From: Schistocerca nitens
Lineage: Eukaryota > Arthropoda > Insecta > Orthoptera > Acrididae
DNA: 64,000 bases
Assembly: GCF_023898315.1 (NCBI RefSeq)
Contig: NC_064614.1
Span: 1,058,844,432 to 1,058,908,431, forward strand
Reading direction: 5' to 3'
Numbering within the stretch: position 1 is the first letter of the stretch; each line of letters opens with the position of its first letter. The notes under the pieces are model-generated. The model had not been told where the DNA came from, made no database searches, and saw only the letters and a program-made list of their open reading frames with translations. Below, piece after piece: positions 7,567-18,377 of this stretch. A program made the translations under genes and the position numbers.

Positions 7567-10157
7567 TGTTGTTGTTCTGGTCTTCAGTCCTGAGACTGGT
7601 TTGATGCAGCTCTCCATGCTACTCTATCCTGTGGAAGCTTCTTCATCTCCCAGTACCTACTACAACCTACATCCTTCTGAATCTGCTTAGTGTATTCATC
7701 TCTTGGTCTCCCTCTACGATTTTTACCCTCCACGCTGCCCTCCAATACTAAATTGGTAATCCCTTGATGTCTCAGAACATGTCCTACCAATCGATCCCTT
7801 CTTCTAGTCAAGTTGTGCCACAAACTCCTCTTCTCCCCAATTCTATTCAATACATCCTCATTAGTTATGTGATCTACCCATCTAATCTTCAGCATTCTTC
7901 TGTAGCACCACATTTCGAAAGCTTCTATTCTCTGCTTGTCCGAACTATTTATCGTCCATGTTTCACTTCCATACATGGCTACACTCCATACAAATACTTT
8001 CAAAAATGATTTCCTGACACTTAAATCTTTACTCAATAATAACAAATTTCTCTTCTTCAGAAACGCTTTCCTTGCCATTGCCAGTCTACATTTTATATCC
8101 TGTCTACTTCGACCATCATCAATTATTTTGCTCTCCAAATAGCAAAACTCCTTTACTACTTTAAGTGTCTCATTTCCTAATCTGATTCCGTCACAGCATC
8201 ACCCGACTTAATCCGACTACATTCCATTATCCTCATTTTGCTTTTGTTGATGTTCATCTAATATCCTCCTTTCATGACACTGTCCATTCCCTTCAACTGC
8301 TCTTCCAAGTCCTTCGCTGTCTCTGACAGAATTACAATGTCATCGGCGAACCTCAAAGTTTTTATTTATTCTCCATGGATTTTAATACCTACTCCGAATT
8401 ATTCTTTTGTTTCCTTTACTACTTGTTCAATATACAGATTGAATAACATCGGGGAGAGGCTACAACCTGTCTCACTCCTTTCCCAACCACTGCTTCCCTT
8501 TCATGCCCCTCGACTCTTATAACTGCCATCTGGTTTCTGTACAAATTGTAAATAGCCTTTCTCTCCCTGTATTTTTCCCCTGCAACCTATAGAATTTGAA
8601 AGAGAGTATTCCAGTCAACATTGTCAAAAGCTTTCTCTAAGTCTACAAATGCTAGGAACGTAGGTTTGCCTTTCCTTAATCTTTCTCATAAGGTGAGCCG
8701 TAAGGTCAGTATTGCCTCACGTGTTCCAACATTTCTACGGAATCCAAACTGATCTTCCCCGAGGTCCGCTTCTACCAGTTTTTCCATTCGTCTCTAAAGA
8801 ACTCGCGTTAGTATTTAGCAGCTGTGACTTATTAAACTGATAGTTCGGTAATTTTCACATCTGTCAACACCTGCTTTCTTTGGGATTGGAATTATTATAT
8901 TCTTCTTGAAGTCTGAGGGTATTTCGCCTGTCTCATACATCTTGCTCACCAGATGGTAGAGTTTTGTAAGGACTGGCTCTCCCATGGCCATCAGTACTTC
9001 TAATGGAATGTTGTCTACTCCCGGGGCCTTGTTTCGACTCAGGTCTTTCAGTGCTCTATCAAACTCTTCACGCAGTATCGTATCTCCCATTTCATCTTCA
9101 TCTACATCCTCTTCCATTTCCATAATATTGTCCTCAAGTACATCGCCCTTGTATAAACCCTCTATATACTCCTTCCACCTTTCTGCCTTCCCTTCTTTGC
9201 TTAGAACTGGGTTGCCATCTGAGCTCTTGATATTCATACAAGTGGTTCTCTTCTCTCCAAAGGTCTCTTTAATTTTCCTGTAGGCAGTATCTATCTTACC
9301 CCTAGTGAGATAAGCCTCTCATCCTTACATTTGTCCTCTAGCCATCCCTGCTTAGCCATTTTGCACTTCCTGTCGATCACATTTTTGAGACGTTTGTATT
9401 CCTTTTTGCCTGCTTCTTTTATTGCATTTTTATATTTTCTCCTTTCATCAATTATATTCAATATTTCTTCTGTTACCCAAGGATTTCTACCAGCCCTCGT
9501 CTTTTTACCTACTTGATCCTCTGCTGCCTTCACTGCTTCATCCCTCAAAGCTACCCATTCTTCTTCTACTGTATTTCTTTCCCCCATTCCTGTCAATTTT
9601 TCCCTTATACTCTCCCTAAAACTCTCTACATCCTCTGGTTCTTTCAGTTTATTTAGGTCCCATCCCCTTAAATTCCCACCTTTTTGCAGTTTCTTCAGTT
9701 TTAATCTACAGTTCATAACCAACAGATTGTGTTCAGAGTCCACATCTGACCCTGGAAATGTCTTACAATTTAAAACCTTGTTCCTAAATCTCTGTCTTAC
9801 CATTATATAATCTGATACCTTCTAGTATCTCCAGGATTCTTCCATGTATACAACCTTCTTTTGTGATTCTTGAACCGTTAGCTATGATTAAGTTATGCTC
9901 TGTGCAAAATTCTACCAGGCGGCGTCGTCTTTCATTTCTTCCCCCCAATCCATATTCACCTAGTACGTTTCCTTCTCTTCCTTTTCCTACTATCGAATTC
10001 CAGTCACCCATGACTATTAAATTTCGTCTCCCTTCACTATCTGAATAATTTCTTTTATCTCCTCATACATTTCTTCAATTTCTTCGTCATCTGCAGAGCT
10101 AGTTGGCATATAAACTTGTACTACTGTAGCAGGCGTGGGCTTCGTGTCTATCTTGGC
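7567..10157 (-). mobile_element. RTE-like LINE, copy 2, 5'-truncated
   Basis: Same family as copy 1, inverted. Its 3' (CAA)n end lies at 7567. The 5' end stops inside the endonuclease region that corresponds to about 4541 of copy 1. Target duplications CACAACATCTC (7556-7566 and 10158-10168) frame it, so truncation occurred at integration, as is usual for LINEs. It splits an older Jockey-like LINE. Confidence 0.93.
7584..10140 (-). pseudogene. RTE-like ORF, copy 2, broken
   Basis: The minus strand encodes, from high to low coordinates, MGDWNSIVGKGREGN (about 10010), the linker (9803-9291), NKAPGVDNIPLEVLMAMG (about 9030), the RT core and the C-terminal YGSETWTINSSDKQRIEAFE through ASNQSQD (8138-7584). 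Frame breaks fall near 9290, 8815, 8520 and 8140, and part of the FRRNVGT to FADD block is split over frames. Substitutions against copy 1 are scattered, which suggests independent decay. Confidence 0.88.
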
Positions 10158-10854
10158 CACAACATCTCATCGTGCGCCGTTATAGAGGCTTCTCAACAAC
10201 ACGAGTCTCTTCAACTGCTACTACACAAGTTCAAGAGACAGAATAACGGGTACAGGAGGCCACGCGAAGAGTTCAGAGACGCGAAAAATGCAAATAATGG
10301 AACGACTCCTCGAATGTAAGACGGGTAATGGCCGGCCTCAGTGTCAATCATTCTGCTCCAAGTAAGGGAACAGTGAAGACGTGAAAACATTCGTACTGAG
10401 AAGACTTCCAAGAAGACCTATTCAAACTACTCAGATACTGACGATTATAACAACCTTCGAAGAACAGACAACACTGATAAGGTAACAGTTTAATCAACTA
10501 CATAGCTCACTACCAGCGAAGTCGGTGACAGAATTATGGTAGCACTGACGTTGAAATTCCAAGAATAACAATGTCTAGGAAAGTGCGAAAGACTATTTGT
10601 TGAATAGCGAAAGAAGGATAAGTAAATAAACGAGAAACTAGAGCAGATATTTAACTTACACCTGAAGAACCTTTCTGACGAACCTATAGTTATCCTTACA
10701 AGAATTTACATCGGATGCTTAACAAATAGATAGTTTGCTCAGAATTGGTAGATCGCAAGGATACCAAAAGGGGGCAAGGACCTGACATCACAGAGAACTA
10801 AAGGACGATCTGGCTTTTAATTGACTTACGTAAAACACTCGAGAGAACCATACA

Positions 10855-10885
10855 CACACACACATACACACAGATGCACACACAA
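10855..10885. repeat. (CA)n-rich microsatellite
   Basis: A short run of CACA repeats with TA and GATG interruptions, inside the old Jockey-like LINE. Confidence 0.7.
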
Positions 10886-11120
10886 AGCGAACTACTGACA
10901 GTGGACCATATTATTCCACCCGAATAATTTGAATAAAAAAATGATCTTAATTTCAACTATTTAGACTGACAGAGCAAGTGACGAAGAATTTGAACACTGC
11001 AGAATCCAGCAGTTCCTTTTTTACACAATGAAAAGGCCTATGACAGGGTCTCGAGGGAACAACTCATTAGAAAAATCGACGAGAACACTAGTATTCAGGT
11101 CTGCTGTGTGAAACTAATAG

Positions 11121-11320
11121 CCGGCCGGTGTGGCCGTGCGGTTCTAGGCGCTTCAGTCTGGAACTGCGTGACCGCTACGGTCGCAGGTTCGAATCCTGCC
11201 TCGGGCATGGATGTGTGTGATGTCCTTAGGTTAGTTAGGTTTAAGTTGTTCTAAGTTCTAGGGGACTGATGACCACAGATGTTAAGTCCCATACTGCTCA
11301 GAGCCATTTGTACCATTTTT
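11121..11320 (+). repeat. tRNA-derived SINE, family A, full length
   Basis: Complete from CCGGCCGGTGTGGCCGTGCG through A and B boxes to GAGCCATTTGTACCATTTTT. Target duplications TGAAACTAATAG at 11109-11120 and 11321-11332 are perfect. It sits between RT motifs of the Jockey-like LINE. Confidence 0.97.
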
Positions 11321-11884
11321 TGAAACTAATAGCAAACTTTTTGAAAACTTGATGACTGATAGAAGACGAGAAACATGAAACGTAAATTGACAGCGCAGTA
11401 TTGACAAAAAGATCGGTTTTATTCCCATAACGACAACTGTGGGGTGGTATCACGTTAATGATATGCCCAAACTAAGAAATGTCCATCTATTTCAGTTTGC
11501 TGAAGACTCGGTTTTTATTACGAATGGAAGACAGATCAAAGATAAAATCCGAAAGACTACAAAACCGACTAGACGTGACAAGCGTTTGGTGCGCGGACAA
11601 TAAAATCGAGCTGAAACCGGAGAAAACAACAGCACTTTACTTCAGCAAGAAACGCCTACATTTGTCGACAAGTCTTTGAAATACCTAGGATTCAGTTTGG
11701 GTAAACAACTGTTCTTTTACAAACAACTAGAAGAGTTTATGATCTTTTTTAGCAGCTCTGGGATAAATAAACAGACAAAACTCAGACTGTGTAAAACAAG
11801 GATGCTTTCCACGATCCTTTACGGTAGCTCAGCATGGGGACTAGCCACCAAAGTACATATCGAGACAACTGTTGTATTAATACA

Positions 11885-12371
11885 CAACAGTAAGGAGAGG
11901 TGGGCAGAGTGGTGTAGTAACTGTCGTCGTAGGAAAGCTGGACAGGAGCAAAAACGATTAGTGAACAAGTAACACAGCGAATAGAAGATTTACTTGACGT
12001 GTATCTCTCCAAATGAACAAATACTCATTGCATCTCGTGCAAAAAGAAATGGAGTCCAACTATCACAATGTCCACAAGGAAAAGTCTCTCTGTACTGAAG
12101 CAAGGGAGGTGAAGACATAGCCACGACCAGGCGGCGTCTGCGTGGTGTCCCATAGAGAAGTGACTCCGAGCTCGATTGAGGCGCCACGCTGCCTGTACTG
12201 TCTCGGCAGAGGGCGCCTGAAATACAGAGCTGCTGGAGGTATGGCTTAGCGGATGCGCACCATTGGGCCCGCCCGAGCCCCCGCGACAGTTGTTGACGTC
12301 GAATGGAAACTTGCAATTCCGGTACCAACGTAACGACACCTGTGGGGTGGCATCAATATGTGATACCACAA
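11885..12371. repeat. Unidentified insert in the Jockey-like LINE, possible solo LTR
   Basis: The LINE reading is interrupted here between IETTVVLIHN and NKVFKRLHRSAD. The insert is GC-richer than its surroundings and, read on the minus strand, starts TGTGGTATCACA, which resembles an LTR end. I could not find the other LTR end or a target duplication. It could equally be another kind of insertion. Confidence 0.3.
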
Positions 12372-12520
12372 AATAAAGTCTTTAAACGCCTTCATAGATC
12401 AGCAGACACCCCAAGATTATGAACATTCACGCTGAAATGCATATTGATACTGTACAGCAAACGATAAAAAAGACAGCCACAGAGATACGCCAGAAACTGA
12501 TGTGCACAGAAGCATAGTTA

Positions 12521-13084
12521 GACGCATGAGTGAAACGGGAAGAATAGAACCACAATACTGTCACATGTTCTATATTCCAAGACTGCAAGTATTATGAGAT
12601 TAGTCAAGCGTAGACAACACCTCTGGTGCCTGAAAAGCCAGCCTCCACAGTGAAAAAATAAAGAAATCTCTGATAATCTGAGGTTTAGATTGCCACAGGC
12701 AATGATACTACAAAAAAATTATGACAAAATAAATGATAATCCAACATCACTTGTCCAAATATTACACTGGAACTACCATAACACTATGTATTCAAGTATA
12801 CTTAATTGGGAAACATTATTTGAACCCACAAGATAGCAGTGGAGACCTTTGTGATACGGGGATTTGTGTTGTCTGAAGCAGCAGCGCCCTTTGTCGAAGC
12901 TTGGCGCACCATTTCACAGCGGCGGTCTTCGACAGACGTGCTGCCCCATACACATTCTTCACTCTCAAATGGACTTCTGCCGAGAAAAGAGTAGTAGCAT
13001 GTTGGTCCTCTTTCGACGCATTAGGTAATAACATCGGCACAGTTCACGTTTCCGCATTTGCCGCATGCACTTCGTAATGCTCTT
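12521..13084. other. No recognisable gene
   Basis: A+T-rich, then mixed sequence. Short open frames on both strands lack recognisable motifs. The right part leads into a repeat shared with 41742-41850. Confidence 0.4.
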
Positions 13085-13185
13085 TCCTACATGTCGGTGC
13101 TTGTATACCCGCATCGGAGTCGCACTACGTTGCGTATACGTTGCAGAAGCGTCCTCAAACGCAAACTTTGTCATCGCCCCTTATA
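13085..13185 (+). repeat. Unclassified dispersed repeat, copy 1
   Basis: Shares GCATCGGAGTCGCACTACGT and flanking blocks (GTCGGTGYTTGT, CCTCAAACRSRAACTTT) with 41742-41850, at roughly 80 percent identity over 100 bp. Family unknown to me. On the minus strand both copies keep an open frame with FED-A-AT residues, which may be chance. Confidence 0.75.
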
Positions 13186-13416
13186 TTTTTTATTCAGTGA
13201 ACTTTACATATTTTACAGCAGGTCAACTGTTTCTCATATGCAGTTCTAATATGTTGTCCATTACTACGCCTTCCAATTTCATAGTGAACTAGTTAATTAA
13301 AACGCGTTACTTATTTATCTCTGTTTCACAGAAAATAAAGGCATCGGAGAATTATTTTTTGCAACTTTAGTTCTCTCTTTAGATGCTTAGAACGTCCTAA
13401 TTTTTTTCCTATAATA

Positions 13417-14753
13417 CGAGGGCAGTTCAATAAGTAATGCAACACATTTTTTTTCTCGGCCAATTTTGGTTGAAAAAACCGGAAATTTCTTGTGGAATAT
13501 TTTCAAACATTCCCGCTTCGTCTCGTATAGTTTCATTGTCCGACAGGTGGCAGCCCTGTACGGAGCTGTTAAAATGGCGTCTGTAACGGATGTGCGTTGC
13601 AAACAACGGGCAGTGATCGAGTTTCTTTTGGCGGAAAACCAGGGCATCTCAGATATTCATAGGCGCTTGCAGAATGTCTACGGTGATCTTGCAGTGGACA
13701 AAAGCACGGTGAGTCGTTGGGCAAAGCGTGTGTCATCATCGCCGCAAGGTCAAGCAAGACTGTCTGATCTCCCGCGTGTGGGCCGGCCGTGCACAGCTGT
13801 GACTCCTGCAATGGCGGAGCGTGCGAACACACTCGTTCGAGATGATCGACGGATCACCATCATACAACTCAGTGCTCAACTTGACATCTCTGTTGGTAGT
13901 GTTGTCACAATTGTTCACCAGTTGGGATATTCAAAGGTTTGTTCCCGCTGGGTCCCTCGTTGTCTAACCGAACAGCATAAAGAGGAAAGGAGAACCATCT
14001 GTGCGGAATTGCTTGCTCGTCATGTGCCTGAGGGTGACAATTTCTTGTCAAAGATTGTTACAGGCGATGAAACATGGGTCCATCACTTCGAACCTGAAAC
14101 AAAACGGCAATCAATGGAGTGTCGCCACACCCACTCCCCTACCAAGAAAAAGTTTAAAGCCATACCCTCAGCCGGTAAAGTCATGGTTACAGTCTTCTGG
14201 GACGCTGAAGGGGTTATTCTGTTCGATGTCCTTCCCCATGGTCAAACGATCAACTCTGAAGTGTATTGTGCTACTCTTCAGAAATTGAAGAAACGACTTC
14301 AGCGTGTTCGTAGGCACAAAAATCAGAACGAACTTCTCCTTCTTCATGACAACGCAAGACCTCACACAAGTCTTCGCACCCGAGAGGAGCTCACAAAACT
14401 TCAGTGGACTGTTCTTCCTCATGCACCCTACAGCCCCGATCTCGCACCGTCGGATTTCCATATGTTTGGCCCAATGAAGGACGCAATCCGTGGGACGCAC
14501 TACGCGGATGATGAAGAAGTTATTGATGCAGTACGACGTTGTCTCCGACATCGACCAGTGGAATGGTACCGTGCAGGCATACAGGCCCTCATTTCAAGGT
14601 GGCGTATGGCCGTAGTATTGAATGGAGATTACGTTAAAAAATAGTGTTGTGTAGCTAAAAGATTGGGGAATAACCTGGAGTATTTCAATGCTGAATAAAA
14701 CAACCCCTGTTTCAGAAAAAAAATATGTTGCATTACTTATTGAACTGCCCTCG
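13417..14753 (+). mobile_element. Mariner element, apparently intact
   Basis: A 1337-bp element between TA dinucleotides (13415-13416, 14754-14755). The TIRs are near-identical over at least 40 bp (CGAGGGCAGTTCAATAAGTA at each end; one difference, C/T, at position 29). The transposase frame is open throughout. Near-identical TIRs and an unbroken gene are signs of recent insertion. Confidence 0.95.
13574..14644 (+). CDS. Mariner transposase, full-length open frame
   Basis: Cut-and-paste transposase of 356 residues, starting at MASVTDVRCKQRAVIEFLLA. The open frame extends 36 codons upstream, but this ATG matches the family start. N-terminal helix-turn-helix pair separated by VGRPC; linker SRWVPRCLTEQHKEERR; catalytic Asp in VTGDETWVHHF (about residues 197-207), second Asp in LLHDNARPHTS and third in YSPDLAPSDFH, with 34 residues between the last two, which is the mariner DD34D signature. 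Normal mariner length is about 345-355. One oddity is Cys in QSMECRH, where the family usually has Trp. No host promoter is seen. Whether it is active cannot be told from sequence. Confidence 0.95.
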   Translation: MASVTDVRCKQRAVIEFLLAENQGISDIHRRLQNVYGDLAVDKSTVSRWAKRVSSSPQGQARLSDLPRVGRPCTAVTPAMAERANTLVRDDRRITIIQLSAQLDISVGSVVTIVHQLGYSKVCSRWVPRCLTEQHKEERRTICAELLARHVPEGDNFLSKIVTGDETWVHHFEPETKRQSMECRHTHSPTKKKFKAIPSAGKVMVTVFWDAEGVILFDVLPHGQTINSEVYCATLQKLKKRLQRVRRHKNQNELLLLHDNARPHTSLRTREELTKLQWTVLPHAPYSPDLAPSDFHMFGPMKDAIRGTHYADDEEVIDAVRRCLRHRPVEWYRAGIQALISRWRMAVVLNGDYVKK

Positions 14754-14755
14754 TA

Positions 14756-15026
14756 TTTAAGCTTATACATCATTGCAACGTCCACCAATCAGCCTAATGA
14801 CACAAGTGACCCTGAATACGACATTAACATTGCATTTCGAGCCATTCTGCATGACAACCCCTTCTCATCGTCCGTCCCACGCCAATCGATGGAATGTAGT
14901 CAAGACTACCACTAATCAGCCTAGCGATGGCGAAAACTCTGGATTCGACATCTACGTCTATATTTACACCTAGGCAAACCACTGTCAAGTGCATGTGAGA
15001 TGATATTTCGCATTTTACTACAAATG
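14756..15026. other. No gene seen
   Basis: Holds two loosely similar ACCAATCAGCCTAATGA / ACTAATCAGCCTAGCGA segments (about 14782 and 14913), perhaps an old tandem repeat; nothing else. Confidence 0.4.
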
Positions 15027-15036
15027 AAAGTTTCTT

Positions 15037-15222
15037 GGCGCTGAGCACTATGGGACTTAATTTCTGAGGCCATCAGTCCCCTAGAACTTAGAACTACTTA
15101 AACCTAACTAACATAAGGACATCACACACATCCATGCCCGAGGCCGGTTCGAATCTGCGACCGTAGCGGTCGCTTGGTTCCAGACTGTAGCGCCTAGAAC
15201 CGCTCCGCCACCCCGGCTGGCC
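15037..15222 (-). repeat. tRNA-derived SINE, family A
   Basis: Minus-strand copy with body, B-box region and head, ending CACCCCGGCTGGCC. Target duplications AAAGTTTCTT at 15027-15036 and 15223-15232. The extreme 3' tail (CATTTGAACC) is missing. Confidence 0.95.
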
Positions 15223-15310
15223 AAAGTTTCTTCTTGCTGCATTTATGAAATTAGCCTAATCACATTTTCATGGACGCTACGTCAGTAAAACGTGGAATTT
15301 GGAAATTTGT

Positions 15311-15504
15311 GGCTAGAACTTATGGGACCAAACTGCTGAGGTCATCTGTCCCTAAGCTTACACACTGTTTAATCTAACTTAAACTAACGTTCGCTAAGGA
15401 CGACACAGACACCCATAACAGAGGGAGGACTCGAACGTCCAACGGGGGGAGCCGCGTGGACCGGTGCAAGACGCCCCAAACCGCGCGGCTACCCCGCGCG
15501 GCTG
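15311..15504 (-). repeat. tRNA-derived SINE, family C
   Basis: Read on the minus strand: CAGCCGCGCGGGGTAGCCGC head, B-box-like GTTCGAGTCCTC, body with TGTCGTCCTTAGCGAACG and a tail GGTCCCATAAGTTCTAGCCA. The tail resembles family A, but the tRNA head differs, so this is a separate subfamily sharing a 3' half. No clear target duplication. Confidence 0.85.
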
Positions 15505-15738
15505 AGACGTGGGGGCTGTGTTATATTTCTAGAGTCTTCATTGAATACTTATTCTTGAAACTTAGTGATTAGAAGTTTTATAAGCAGTCTCCTTCGCTGA
15601 ATGTATTTTCATAGTATTTTACCAATGAAACGAAGTATAACACCTGCTTTACCTGTCATTAAGCCTGTTTCTTCATTCCATTTCATATCCACACAAATTG
15701 TTAAACTCAGATACTTTTTTTGCAGCTTGTAAATTATA

Positions 15739-17141
15739 CAGGGTGAAAAGTATTTAAACCGACAAACTCTGGGAGGTTTCTCTAATGTCATTTTTTCGTA
15801 TGAGGATCATTTAAGCCGGTGGAGGCGGTGTTACACTCTTCAGTTGTTAGAGGCCGTATTACAATCTTCAATTATTAGAGGGCGTATTACGCTCTTCGGT
15901 TGTAGGCAACTGCTGTCCACCAGTGTAGTAGTGCATTGTCTCTGTTTACTAATGGAGCGATACACCTGGAGTGAGTACACTCATATGGTTGGTGCGTACT
16001 ACGTAGCGCACCACAACGGACGAGCTACACAGCGGGTTTATCAACAACAATATCCTCATCGCCGTATCCTGCATCATACGACCTTTGCTGCTGTGTACCA
16101 ACGTCTGCGTGAGACCGGGTCATTTAGCAGATTACCTGGACAGGGACGCCGTCGCACGGTATGAACGCTGCAATTTGAGGAATCTGTCCTGCAGCATGTG
16201 GAGCGACGTCCATTTCACATATAGCGTGTCCACAACCTGGAACCAGTTGATTATGCACCCAGAGCACTGTTTCGCAGTGGTACCTGGGACAGTGTGAAAT
16301 GCATCCTACATTTCCATACTCTGTGTTGTTTACCGATAAAGCAACGTTCGGGTGTGATGGAGTCTTCAACATGCACAATTCGCATGTTTGGAGTGAGGAT
16401 AACCCACATGCCAGTTACTAGCGCTCATCAAATGCAGTTCTTCATTAATGTGTGGGTCGGTGTTGTTGGGGACTGTTTAATTGGGTCATATCTGCTACCT
16501 AGGCCATTAAATGGCAGGCACTATTACAATTTTCTCGCCAGATCATTCCCAGAATTTCTGGAAGACGTCCCGCTCCCTACAAGAGCACGCATGTGGTTCC
16601 AACATGACGGGGCGCCGGCACATTTCAGTCGCTGTGTGCGTCGATTCCTGGACCGACGGTTCCCATAAACGTGAATTGGCAGAGGTGGTCCTGTACCATG
16701 GCCTGCTCGATTCCCAGATATGTCCCCTCTGGACTTTTTTGTGTGGGTAGAGATGAGCAACCTTGTTTACGCAACTCCTGTTGCATCAGAAGAGGATCTG
16801 GTTGCCCGGATAGTAGCAGCAGCAGGAACAATTCAGGGTACTCCTGGGGTTTTTGCCCGTGTCACACGTAACATGATCCGACGGTGTACCCTTTGTTTAT
16901 GTGTCAATGGAGGCGTTTTTGAAAATCTACTGTAATTGAAATTGGGTTGTGTTAATGTGTTGTCTCTTGATCATAAAAAAATGGAAAAGTGTTTGTTGGT
17001 TCAATTAATTTGCCACCAGAGAAATCTTCCTCTACCGGTTTAAATACTCCTCATAGGAAAAAATGAAATTAGGGAAAAATATTTGTTTTGTTGTCCCCTA
17101 CAACCTCACAGAGTTTGTCGGTTGAAATACTTTTCACCCTG
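15739..17141 (+). mobile_element. Tc1/mariner-superfamily transposon with DUF4817-type HTH, inactive
   Basis: A 1403-bp element between TA dinucleotides (15737-15738, 17142-17143). Its TIR CAGGGTGAAAAGTATTTMAA continues for ~38 bp, followed by a second inverted block with ATTTTTTCSTATGAGGAKYA some 50-75 bp in from each end. A transposase in pieces lies between. Related transposase scraps occur at 31131-31391 and a related end at 54880-55263. Confidence 0.9.
15954..16935 (+). pseudogene. DUF4817/DDE transposase, broken
   Basis: The start ATG at 15954 gives MERYTWSEYTHMVGAYYVAH and RVYQQQYPHRRI..TTFAAVYQRLRETGSFSR, the DNA-binding region known as DUF4817. After frame changes near 16160-16290 the catalytic part is seen: VWVGVVGDCLIGSYLLPRPL, FPEFLEDVPLPTRARMWFQH, DGAPAHFSRCVRRFLDRRFP (second catalytic Asp) and, in another frame, MSPLDFFVWVEMSNLVYATP (third acidic position PLDFF). 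At least three frame breaks. Length matches the family. Confidence 0.85.
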
Positions 17142-17143
17142 TA

Positions 17144-18175
17144 TGTGCTCCAACTTCAGTTAAAATTCCTCCAGGGATTTCAGGGTTATTTTGGAACGAG
17201 CACAGCCATATAAGTTCATTCATATACTGATTAAAAAGCTAATAGGGGTCTATTAATATAATATAGGAAGTTTCATACTCAAATTTTTACGTGGTATGTA
17301 ATTACGTTACAATATGTACTCTGAAATACCAATCAGGTGCATATTTATACAGGTTAATAATTATCACATAATTACAGAGACAAAAATTCTTGGTACGAAA
17401 ATTAATTCTTTGTTTTCATCTAACACCGTTTACAACTTGCAGGAAATGAAGTCCATTATCTGACGTTAGACCTTTTTCCCATGAAATCTCGTCGTCAGTT
17501 TAAATCATCAGTGAGTGAGACAGGTTGTGGAGATGGATAAAGGTGGAAGACTAGGTGGTAACAAAGTAGAGGCAGTGTCATTTGCAAAGAGCAATATACC
17601 AATTATAGACGAGGAGAGCAGATATTAATTAGTTAACGAAGATGTACGGTCCGTGCCTGTCGTAACTGTCTCATGTGTGATTAACTGTCATGTCGGTGTA
17701 GCGTGACGTAGTTCTGCTAACTGTGAGAGATCGCTAAGCGGTTTTGTCACTTCAATAGTTCTGCACTGGTACTGTAACTTAGTTCTAGCGTAACCTTCAA
17801 AGTTCTAATCACCGCAATGGAAACAACGTAGTAGTTCTGAATTGTGAACATTGTAGTGTTCTAAAATAATTTGAGCAAATAAATGTGCGACGCCAAATAA
17901 CCTCAATGTTCTTCGGAATTGTGACGATTGTGTTGTGAGCATGAATAGAGTAAAAGGCAAGCGGACGTTTGACTGAAGAACGCCTTTTATGCACAGAACA
18001 AATTATTGCCCCGTCTGCTCACCACACACTGAAGGTACTCCCATTACTCTAATCGTATTTGTGAGCAACTGTTGCATCAAATAACCCAATATGGTTGGGC
18101 AGTTAAAGAGAAGTAACTGCTACATCTGTTATATATTAGCCACGTATGTGATAACTGAATCAGTCTTATTCAGCG
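17144..18175. other. A+T-rich intergenic stretch, nothing recognised
   Basis: No open frame above 61 codons and no repeat that I can place. Short direct similarities such as TAGTTCTGC/TAGTTCTAG near 17700-17840 are too weak to call. Confidence 0.5.
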
Positions 18176-18377
18176 CCGGCCGGGGTGGCCGAGCGATTAT
18201 AGGCGCTACAGTTTGGAACCGCGCGACCGCTGCGGTCGCAGGTTCGAATCCTGCCTCGGGCATGGATGTGTGTGATGTCCTTAGGTTAGTTAGGTTTAAG
18301 TAATTCTAAGTTCTATGGGACTGATGACCTCAGAAGTTAAGTCCCATAGTGCTCAGAGCCATTTGAACCATTTTTCT
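18176..18377 (+). repeat. tRNA-derived SINE, family A, full length
   Basis: Complete plus-strand copy (A box TGGCCGAGCGA, B box GGTTCGAATCC, tail CATAGTGCTCAGAGCCATTT, end GAACCATTTTT). The target duplication is not clear; ATTCAGC and ACTCAGC flank it. Confidence 0.95.

Larger units (their letters stand above)
10169..12520 (+). pseudogene. Jockey-like LINE reverse transcriptase remnant (split)
   Basis: The region carries weak but ordered RT landmarks on the plus strand: IPKGGKDLTS (about 10763-10790, compare IPKPGKDPTSP), NEKAYDRVSREQLI (about 11028-11069, motif A), DMPKLRN..LFQFAEDSVFI (about 11463-11518, where ADD has become AED), RLQNRLDVTSVWCADNKIEL (about 11548-11610), KTTALYFSKK, KYLGFSLGKQL (about 11679) and KLRLCKTRMLSTILYGSSAW (about 11780-11838). 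The end resumes after an insert with DTVQQTIKKTATEIRQKL (about 12450). A SINE and a ~0.5-kb insert interrupt it. The catalytic Asp change and many stops make it inactive. Confidence 0.75.
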
